Origin: Guyparkeria hydrothermalis
GTDB taxonomy: Bacteria > Pseudomonadota > Gammaproteobacteria > Halothiobacillales > Halothiobacillaceae
Direction of reading: 5' to 3'
DNA: 61,400 bases
Assembly: GCF_023555375.1 (NCBI RefSeq)
Contig: NZ_JAJSEE010000009.1
Span: 1-61,400 of the forward strand
The position numbers were made by a program, and so were the translations under genes. The notes beneath the pieces are model-generated. The model made no database searches and was not told the DNA's origin. It was given only the letters and a program-made list of their open reading frames with translations. Below are positions 55,513 to 61,400 of this stretch, in pieces; the stretch's first letter is position 1; each line of letters opens with the position of its first letter.

Positions 55513-56121
55513 ATGAACGACGTGTTCGGCAAACAGGATTTCATCTCGATCGCCGGGGACAGGATTCGGGTAACCCCAACCCGATCCGCACCACGGATGA
55601 CCTCCGTGCCTTCGTCGGTTAACGAGTCCCGCCCGAATCCCGCGTTTACGGCCTCCCTCACGCTGACCCTGACCATCACCGCCACGCTGGCGGCCTCGCT
55701 GTGGTCGATCGATGCGTTTGCCGCCGGCTCAAGGGCCGCGGTCGAGGCCAGGCCGGGCGAGATCGTGCTCCAGCGTGCCGTCCCGACCCGCCATGCCGCC
55801 CGTGCCCAGCCCCCGGGGCGGGCCTTGCTGATCGATCCGAGTCCCAGGTCGGAAATGGAACAGGGCCTGTCTCACCTGGAAATATCCCCGGGCGGTTACG
55901 GGCAGGTGGCCGCGGGCGCAGGTAACGGCCCGTCGCACGCCGGCGGCATGGGCGGCTCCATCACCACGATCACCCAACAACTGGGCGGGTCCACGAACGG
56001 ACGCCACTCGGCACCCTCGGTAGCCGGCGGGGCGATCGGCTCGGCCACCGGGTCGATTGGCTCGACCGTGACCGGAGCGCTGTCCGGCGCCGGCCTGCTT
56101 GGACAGGGAGGGACACGGTGA
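55513..56121 (+). CDS. Secreted Gly/Ser-rich protein in fapA position
   Basis: About 202 aa from ATG 55513 (GGGAG upstream); ATG 55597 would give a shorter n-region before the hydrophobic segment LTLTLTITATLAASLWS and a likely cleavage near AFA. The mature part is low in complexity: PGGYGQVAAGAGNGPSHAGG, then Gly/Ser/Thr-rich to the C-terminus. It has no recognised domain. By position it matches FapA, which keeps subunits from early assembly in Pseudomonas, but I see no clear sequence similarity. The stop overlaps the next start (TGATG). Confidence 0.75.
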   Translation: MNDVFGKQDFISIAGDRIRVTPTRSAPRMTSVPSSVNESRPNPAFTASLTLTLTITATLAASLWSIDAFAAGSRAAVEARPGEIVLQRAVPTRHAARAQPPGRALLIDPSPRSEMEQGLSHLEISPGGYGQVAAGAGNGPSHAGGMGGSITTITQQLGGSTNGRHSAPSVAGGAIGSATGSIGSTVTGALSGAGLLGQGGTR

Positions 56122-56804
56122 TGGCCAGCCGCAGCAAGCATTCGCCCGATTTCACGCACCTGATCCGGTTTGCGCTGGTGGGGCTCGGGCTGTTCGCCCT
56201 GGCAATGACCGCCCAGATGATCGTTGCCGGCGACGCCCGCGCCGAGGCCTCCGTGCCCGGCGAATACGACTGGATGCTCGCCGTGCTCAACGACAACCAC
56301 ATCGGCGAGCACTTCGCCCAGGGGGCGACCGGCAACGTGTCCGTCAATACGGCCGCCGGCGCGGCAAATCTCCAGACCAACCAGCGCGCGTTGAACGGGA
56401 CGATCGATGCGACTCAACGCATCGACAACCCAGGCCAGGCACGCCCTGCATGGATGGAGACGAACACGCGCATCGACGGGCAGGCATTCAGTCGTGGACA
56501 GGGCGTGCTGGGAGTGAACCAGGTGGCCGGCGACGGCAACGCCCAGATCAATTCAATGGCCCTTGCCCCCGCAGGCAAGGGATTCAAGGAGATTCGCACG
56601 CTCGAACCGGTGAACCCGGTTGGGGCGTCGGATTCGGCCGCCCGGGACGACGGGCAGTCGGGGGAGGTCTCTTCGGGACGGTATCGCGCGGTTGTCACCG
56701 ACACCGCCTTTAGCGGATTCGGAGGGGTTCTCCAAATCAATCAGGTGTCGGGAAGCCGAAACGTGACGGCAAATCACTTCTCGATGTCCGGCCACCGACC
56801 CTGA
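56121..56804 (+). CDS. fapB: FapB-like minor amyloid subunit, three degenerate repeats
   Basis: 227 aa from ATG 56121. Signal region FALVGLGLFALAMTAQMIVA ending ARA. Three motif copies of the form F..G.G.(V).(V/I)N..AG..N.Q.N: ATGNVSVNTAAGAANLQTN, GVLGVNQVAGDGNAQINSM, and GVLQINQVSGSRNVTANHF. The spacing and pattern match the repeats of the downstream protein, so both are likely amyloid-forming. No C-terminal CxxC is present, unlike the next gene. A FapB-type nucleator role is inferred from order and repeats. Confidence 0.7.
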   Translation: MASRSKHSPDFTHLIRFALVGLGLFALAMTAQMIVAGDARAEASVPGEYDWMLAVLNDNHIGEHFAQGATGNVSVNTAAGAANLQTNQRALNGTIDATQRIDNPGQARPAWMETNTRIDGQAFSRGQGVLGVNQVAGDGNAQINSMALAPAGKGFKEIRTLEPVNPVGASDSAARDDGQSGEVSSGRYRAVVTDTAFSGFGGVLQINQVSGSRNVTANHFSMSGHRP

Positions 56805-56843
56805 ACTCATGATCGAAGAAACCCCAACAAGAAGGTAGATGCC

Positions 56844-58115
56844 ATGAAAACGCAACTCAAGATGACCCTGATCGCCTCGGCGGTCGCCGCGCTGGTCTCT
56901 GGCCCGGTAATGGCCTCCGAGTCCAACGGTGAGCATGAGGGCGGCCACCACAACATCCACATGAAGGTGAAGATCGATGTCGACAAGAACATCGATGTCG
57001 ACAAGACCGTGGACGTCGAAAAGAACCTCACCCTCAACAAGACCCGTAACGAGATCGACCACGTCGATCGTGAGTTGCGTGACATCGTGATCAACGCCTC
57101 GGCGGGTGCCTCGGCACACGATCGCCAGTTCATTCACGCCAACGACGTGCGCAACAAGAAGCTGACCAACAACGCCAGCATCGGTGACAACGTCGGTAAC
57201 GGCGCCTCGGGCAACATCGGCATGAACGTCGCCGCCGGTGACACCAACGTGCAGGACAACGCCGCCGCGCTGGCCGCCGTTGACGCCGGTTTCGTGTTCG
57301 GTGAGTCCTACGCCAGTGTCGACGTTGACCAGACGAACCTGGCCAACACCACCCGTAACAGCGGCGTGATGAACAACGCCAGCATCGGCCAAAGCGCGTT
57401 CGCGAACGCCTCGGGCAATATCGGCGTCAACGTCGCCGCCGGCACTGGCAACGGTCAGAAGAACACCATGGCGGCCTCGGTCTCCACGGCACGTGTAGCC
57501 AACGCCACCCTGAGCAGCAACCAGGAGTCGATCGGTAACAGCATTCGCAACGAAGGCCGTACCGAGAAGTACAGCGACACCACCCAGGTGCAGCTGGCCG
57601 GCTGGAGCATGGGTGGCTACATGGGTGGCGGCGTCGGTGGCTACTCCGGCACCACCAGCGGCACCATCGACGGTGAAATGGACCAGATCAACAATGTCTA
57701 CCCAGACATCTGGACTGGTTCGCAGCACACCGGCGGTTCCGCCGACGGTCACTTCGACCTCGACAACGGGGACGACGGTACCAACGGCACCCAAGGTGGT
57801 CTTGACCTCAACGACGACGGCGGCGCGCTGGCCTTCGGCACCCACGAGATGACCTACGAGGGCGAGGAGTCTGGTGGGCTGGGCTTCGTCGAAGGCGGCA
57901 AGGTCCTGCTTGGAAGCGTCATGAGCGGCGAAGTGGCCACCACGCGCTACGTGGTCGTCAACGCCAAGAACGACGCCTCCCTGCTGGGTAACGCGTTTGC
58001 CAACGCCTCCGGCAACATCGGCGTGAACGTCGCCTCGGGCACCGGCAACCTGCAGAGCAACGCACTCTCCATGGCCGTGGCCTGCAACACCTGCGCTGGT
58101 GGAACCGGCGAATAA
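56844..58115 (+). CDS. fapC: FapC-like major functional-amyloid subunit
   Basis: 423 aa with a signal peptide cleaved after VMA (residue 24). A charged region (35-80) with KIDVDKNIDVDKTVDVEKN-type repeats precedes three clear repeats: residues 109-144, 177-212 and 376-411. Their shared core is NASGNIGVNVAAGxGNxQxN. The first two are joined by a short linker, the third by a Gly/Asp-rich linker of about 160 residues. The C-terminus has the only two cysteines, Cys414 and Cys417, in a CNTC motif. Repeat pattern and CxxC match FapC of Pseudomonas. SD AAGAAGG precedes the start. Confidence 0.82.
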   Translation: MKTQLKMTLIASAVAALVSGPVMASESNGEHEGGHHNIHMKVKIDVDKNIDVDKTVDVEKNLTLNKTRNEIDHVDRELRDIVINASAGASAHDRQFIHANDVRNKKLTNNASIGDNVGNGASGNIGMNVAAGDTNVQDNAAALAAVDAGFVFGESYASVDVDQTNLANTTRNSGVMNNASIGQSAFANASGNIGVNVAAGTGNGQKNTMAASVSTARVANATLSSNQESIGNSIRNEGRTEKYSDTTQVQLAGWSMGGYMGGGVGGYSGTTSGTIDGEMDQINNVYPDIWTGSQHTGGSADGHFDLDNGDDGTNGTQGGLDLNDDGGALAFGTHEMTYEGEESGGLGFVEGGKVLLGSVMSGEVATTRYVVVNAKNDASLLGNAFANASGNIGVNVASGTGNLQSNALSMAVACNTCAGGTGE

Positions 58116-58134
58116 CCCGATCACTTGATCGGTC

Positions 58135-58158
58135 GACGGGGCGCGCAAGCGCCTCGTC
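58135..58158 (+). terminator. Terminator-like hairpin between fapC-like and fapD-like genes
   Basis: GACGGGGCGC (58135-58144) pairs with GCGCCTCGTC (58149-58158), one mismatch, loop GCAA, followed by TTT. A second small palindrome CCGATCA-CT-TGATCGG lies at 58117-58132. A weak terminator or mRNA-stabilising hairpin would leave more subunit mRNA than export mRNA. Confidence 0.6.
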
Positions 58159-58218
58159 TTTCCAGGCGACCACCCTCGATCGGTGTCGCCCGGAAAGACG
58201 ATTGACCCGAATCCATTC

Positions 58219-58998
58219 ATGGCCACTCCACCGCGAGATATCACCGTGCAGGCACCCTCCCTCCGACACAGCAGCGTCATCTTCGCTCGCGCGCTTTGCG
58301 CGGCGGGGTGGGCCTTGTTGGTCTCGGGGTGCCTCGCGGCCATTGCCGCTTTGCCGGCCTCGGCGGCCGACGTGCGGTTTGCCGGTGTTCTTCCCCACGG
58401 GCAGATGGTGGAGAAGCCCGTGGAAAGCCTGCTCGAGCGGCGTTATCGCAACGTCGTGCGTCAGCAGTTCGATTTCTCCTGCGGCGCGGCGGCGCTCGCG
58501 ACGCTGCTCAAGCACGCCTATGGCCTGAACCTCGACGAGGCGACGGTGCTGGCCGGGATGTGGGGGGTTTCCGACCCCGAGCAGGTGCGTACCCGCGGTT
58601 TTTCGCTGCTGGAGATGAAGCACTACCTCGAGCGGCTGGGCTATCGCGGTCGCGGTTACGAAATCGACCTGTCGCGTCTGGGTCGGATCAACGTGCCGAC
58701 GATCGTGTTGATGGACGTCAATGGCTACCAGCACTTCGTCGTCCTCAAGACGGCCGGCGACGGGTACGTGCACGTGGCCGATCCGGCGCTCGGCAACAAG
58801 CGTTACACCACCGAGGCATTCATCGAGGCCTGGCCCTCACGGACGGTGTTCGCGGTGATCGGTCCCGGATTCGATCGCCAGACGGTGCTGCTCGAACGCA
58901 CCGACATTCCCAGCAGCGGCGACCTGCATCGACGCTCGGGGCAGGTGCCCACGGCCGACCTGCTCGATTTCGGTTTTCAGCATGCCGACCTGTTCTGA
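58219..58998 (+). CDS. fapD: FapD-like C39-type cysteine protease
   Basis: 259 aa from ATG 58219 (GTG 58183 is an alternative). A secretion signal with VSGC, which resembles a lipobox, then LAAIAALPASA. The C39 core has QQFDFSCGAAALATLL (Cys88), GYQHFVVLKTAG (His172) and VADPALG (Asp188): Cys-His-Asp triad with oxyanion Gln. In Pseudomonas FapD is a periplasmic C39-like protease needed for fibril export. The C-terminus extends past the protease core with a Ser/Arg-rich tail ending GFQHADLF. No ATP-binding transporter domains are fused, unlike bacteriocin exporters. Confidence 0.85.
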   Translation: MATPPRDITVQAPSLRHSSVIFARALCAAGWALLVSGCLAAIAALPASAADVRFAGVLPHGQMVEKPVESLLERRYRNVVRQQFDFSCGAAALATLLKHAYGLNLDEATVLAGMWGVSDPEQVRTRGFSLLEMKHYLERLGYRGRGYEIDLSRLGRINVPTIVLMDVNGYQHFVVLKTAGDGYVHVADPALGNKRYTTEAFIEAWPSRTVFAVIGPGFDRQTVLLERTDIPSSGDLHRRSGQVPTADLLDFGFQHADLF

Positions 58999-59025
58999 GG
59001 CCGGTGGCTTTACGAGGGTACTCCC

Positions 59026-59853
59026 ATGAAACGCAAGCACTGCATCCGATCCATGCACTACTACAACCAGCCCGCGCCCAACCGTGAACGGCCCGCGCCG
59101 GGTCTGCCCACCAAGGCGCTCCTGGTCGGTGGTATCGCGGTCGGGCTGGCCTGCGCCGGCTTGCTGATCAGTGGGTCGGTGCTGGCGGCCAACCCCGCCA
59201 TCGTGGCGCTTACCGACCCGGAACTTGCCGAGATGCGAGGCCGCTTCCTCGCCGCGGACAACCGCGTGATGTATTTCGGCGTCGAGATGATCACGCAGTG
59301 GCAGACCACGGGCGGCACGATGGCCGCCGGCCTGAGCGTCGGTATCGACCGGGCCGGTCGGACACCCTCCGTGACCTTTGCCCCGACCGTGTCGATCCAG
59401 GGTGATCCCGGGATCAACACCTCGGGGTCCCATGTCGTCCAGGGCAAGGCCACGGATCGCACCCGCGGGGTACGCCAGCAGATCCAGGTCGCCGGCAATG
59501 ACAACCGGGCGGCTAACCAGTTCGACGTGCGGATCGAGCCGCATCGGCGGGGTGCCACCGGCTCGGAAGGCGGCTACAACGTAGAGGTGCGACAGGGCGG
59601 GGCGGTGGTTGCCGCGGGGCTTTCCAACGGCGGACGGCAGGCCGGGGTAAGCATGCAGCTGGGCAATTCGCGGGTCTTCCAGGGATTCCAGGCCGGCAAC
59701 GCCGCCCAGGTGATCCAGTTGGCCGGCGATCACCAGGTGGTCAACAACCAGCTGCGTCTGGTGGTGGGCATCGACCCGAGCCGGATGAGCAGTCGAGAGC
59801 AATTGCAGCGCCAGGTCGGCCAATCGTTGGCCACGCTGCGAGGCGGCATCTGA
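59026..59853 (+). CDS. Secreted protein in fapE position
   Basis: 275 aa. A basic n-region of 30 residues, then ALLVGGIAVGLACAGLLISG and a cleavage site near VLA (residue 54). The start of the mature part, LTDPELAEMRGRFLAADNRV, has a D-E-L..(R)G-type sequence. The rest is beta-rich with repeats of the form VAGNDNRAANQF, GNSRVFQGFQAGNAAQVI, and AGDHQVVNNQ, again Gly/Asn/Gln-rich like the amyloid repeats. I infer a FapE-type outer-membrane or fibril-associated factor by position. It starts 27 bp after the protease gene with SD GAGGG. Confidence 0.75.
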   Translation: MKRKHCIRSMHYYNQPAPNRERPAPGLPTKALLVGGIAVGLACAGLLISGSVLAANPAIVALTDPELAEMRGRFLAADNRVMYFGVEMITQWQTTGGTMAAGLSVGIDRAGRTPSVTFAPTVSIQGDPGINTSGSHVVQGKATDRTRGVRQQIQVAGNDNRAANQFDVRIEPHRRGATGSEGGYNVEVRQGGAVVAAGLSNGGRQAGVSMQLGNSRVFQGFQAGNAAQVIQLAGDHQVVNNQLRLVVGIDPSRMSSREQLQRQVGQSLATLRGGI

Positions 59854-59935
59854 AAACCGGTCGTTCACGTCCGGGACACCGCGTGAGCAGGACAACGAAT
59901 GGCGAGCGAGGGGACAATCCCCAAGGAGTCGGGCC

Positions 59936-61264
59936 ATGGATTTACCGGAAAGGGAACGGGCAGGGGGCGTCAGCCGCCTGCCGATTGGGTTGTCGACACT
60001 GACGGTCTGCCTGTCGCTGGGACTGGCGCCGATGGCCTGGGCGGCCAACGAGGCCGACAACGTCGAACAATTGCGGGCGGAGCTGGACGAACTCAAGCAG
60101 CGTTACGTCAACGAGGTGCGGCGATTGCGCGAAATTGACGCGCGCTTGATGGCCGTCCAGACGCGACTGTCCGAGGCGGGGGTGGAGCCCGAAGGGGATC
60201 TCGAACCGCGTCCGTCATTGGGGGCGCAGGCCGATACCGGCGAGGCCGCCGGCAGCGCCCCCACCGCCGAGGACAAGCGCCAGGCCACGCGCCGCAGCGT
60301 CGATGATTTCCTCCAGCAGGAACACGTCGCGTTCGACCGGCCGCTGGTACTCGAGGCGGGGTTCGAGTACAGCCGCTACGATCGCACGCAATTGACCTTG
60401 AACGGCTTTCTCGCTCTGGACGCGATCTTTCTCGGCAACATCGCCGTCGACAACGTCGCCTCGGACACCTTCAAGTACACCCTGGCGGCCCGCTATGGTC
60501 TGACGCCCCGCTGGAACATCGGCGTCTCCGCGCCGTTCATCCAGCGCTACACGACCTACCAGAAGGGTGGAGCCGGTGGATCGGCGGCCGCCTTCGCCGA
60601 GGTGGACCAGACCAGCGATCTCGCCATCGGCGACACCACCGTCAACATCAGTTACCGGTTACTGCCGGAGACGGCCAGTCGGCCCGACGTGGTCCTGACC
60701 GGCAGCGTGATCGCGCCCACCGGGCGCGAACCCTACGGGATCGACTGGCGCGTGATCGAGACCGGCGAGGATGCCGACGGCAACTCGTTTGTCCGCTTTG
60801 CCGTCCCCGAGGAGCAGGCGACCGGCAACGGGCTCTGGGGGGTGGGCGCCTCGGTGTCCGCGGTCAAGACCCTCGACCCGGCGCTGCTGTTCGCCAACTT
60901 CGGCTACACGCACTACATCTCGCGCAGCTTCGACGATCTCAACAACGATCCGGATACCGTCAATCCCGGCGAGGTAAGCCTGGGCGACAGCTGGAGTTGG
61001 GGACTGGGCCTGGCGTTCGCGTTGAACGATCGCGCCAGTCTGTCGATGTCGTACTCCCAGCAGATCAACGGCAAGGCCCGCACCAAGTACGACGGCGAGG
61101 AGTGGGTCGACCTGATCGGCAGCGATGCCAACTCCGCGATGTTCAATCTCGGGCTGACCTACGCGCTGGGCAAGAAGACCACCCTGGTCACCACGCTTGG
61201 CGTGGGCCTGACGCCCGATGCCCCGGATTTCACCCTCGGCATCCGTATCCCGTACGCGCTCTGA
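59936..61264 (+). CDS. fapF: FapF-like outer-membrane amyloid exporter
   Basis: 442 aa, with signal peptide to about residue 36. A coiled coil (41-82) runs through NVEQLRAELDELKQRYVNEV, a Pro/Ala linker follows, then a plug-like helix SVDDFLQQEHVAFDRP near 120-135, and a beta-barrel of about 12 strands to the C-terminus. Pseudomonas FapF is a trimeric channel with exactly this coiled-coil, plug and 12-strand barrel plan and about 430 residues. Barrel strands alternate, for example WSWGLGLAFALNDRASLSMS. It closes the operon. Confidence 0.82.
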   Translation: MDLPERERAGGVSRLPIGLSTLTVCLSLGLAPMAWAANEADNVEQLRAELDELKQRYVNEVRRLREIDARLMAVQTRLSEAGVEPEGDLEPRPSLGAQADTGEAAGSAPTAEDKRQATRRSVDDFLQQEHVAFDRPLVLEAGFEYSRYDRTQLTLNGFLALDAIFLGNIAVDNVASDTFKYTLAARYGLTPRWNIGVSAPFIQRYTTYQKGGAGGSAAAFAEVDQTSDLAIGDTTVNISYRLLPETASRPDVVLTGSVIAPTGREPYGIDWRVIETGEDADGNSFVRFAVPEEQATGNGLWGVGASVSAVKTLDPALLFANFGYTHYISRSFDDLNNDPDTVNPGEVSLGDSWSWGLGLAFALNDRASLSMSYSQQINGKARTKYDGEEWVDLIGSDANSAMFNLGLTYALGKKTTLVTTLGVGLTPDAPDFTLGIRIPYAL

Positions 61265-61308
61265 CCGCCCGGCAACGGGCGGCGTCGACCGATCCTCCTG
61301 CGGTCTTT
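61265..61308 (+). terminator. Hairpins after the fap-like operon
   Basis: CCGCCCG (61265-61271) and CGGGCGG (61276-61282) form a perfect stem with a GCAA loop; a second stem GACCG (61287-61291)/CGGTC (61301-61305) is followed by TTT. Together they likely terminate the operon. The final 90 bp of the window are AT-richer and probably upstream sequence of the next gene. Confidence 0.65.
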
Positions 61309-61400
61309 CCTCCGCCGCCCGAGTCAGGCCGGGAGCGGGGGATTTTTTAATGGAATGGCCTGCTCCCACCCTATTACGCTGTTTGGAGGAACAACCGAAC

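Noticed and set aside
58219-58998. C39 protease as part of a bacteriocin exporter
   Set aside because: No ABC or membrane domains are fused or adjacent; the neighbours are amyloid-type subunits and a beta-barrel.

Overview
The window is high-GC bacterial chromosome, densely packed, with almost no mobile DNA. The gene content and order (lepA-lepB-DUF4845-rnc-era-recO-pdxJ-acpS, rpsF-rpsR-rplI-dnaB-alr, cysS divergent from ppiB-lpxH, recC-recB-recD, znuACB with a Zur-type box, ycaO) point to a gammaproteobacterium. No single gene fixes the genus. High GC and the repeat family would fit a sulfur-oxidiser-like or Chromatiales-like lineage, but that is a guess.

Layout. 1-13.5 kb: a Do-family periplasmic protease, then the lep/rnc/era/recO/pdxJ/acpS housekeeping string, the S6-S18-L9 ribosomal operon with a visible promoter and leader hairpin, the replicative helicase DnaB and alanine racemase. 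13.5-23.6 kb: accessory metabolism and envelope genes: aldo-keto reductase Tas, succinate-semialdehyde dehydrogenase, a SprA-like metalloprotease candidate, a YqjD/YqjE-like pair of membrane-associated stress proteins, two ExoD-family paralogues flanking a large PLP amino-acid decarboxylase, and an MFS exporter. 23.6-30 kb, mostly minus strand: CspA, a hexose-6-phosphate mutarotase, a PAS-PAS-GGDEF diguanylate cyclase, GreB, a DHH phosphoesterase and CysS. 30-33 kb, plus strand: PpiB, LpxH, PgsA and a PlsC-like acyltransferase (lipid A and phospholipid synthesis). 33-43.5 kb, minus strand: a BASS-type permease joined to znuACB, a MoxR/DUF58/transglutaminase operon, YcaO and an Mth938-like protein. 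43.8-53.4 kb: the recC-recB-recD operon.

The most interesting region is 53.7-61.3 kb. A sigma-54 activator with a receiver-like N-terminus (VpsR-like) is followed by a six-gene plus-strand operon. Its upstream region carries a good -24/-12 promoter (55444-55460). The order and protein features match the functional amyloid (Fap) operon of Pseudomonas: a small secreted protein in the fapA position, a FapB-like minor subunit, a FapC-like major subunit with three Asn/Gly repeats and a C-terminal CxxC, a C39-type cysteine protease (FapD), a secreted protein in the fapE position, and a coiled-coil plus beta-barrel outer-membrane protein (FapF). A terminator-like hairpin directly after the fapC-like gene could set subunit stoichiometry. 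My reading is a divergent, sigma-54-controlled Fap-type amyloid and biofilm locus, possibly tied to c-di-GMP through the activator.

A second unexpected feature is a family of large palindromic intergenic repeats at 1-152, 14125-14185, 29873-30040 and 43576-43764. They share about 20-25 bp terminal inverted repeats (GGAAACTCTGCACGAATGCC-type ends) and internal stem arms, with no coding capacity. They look like non-autonomous, MITE-like or REP-like elements.
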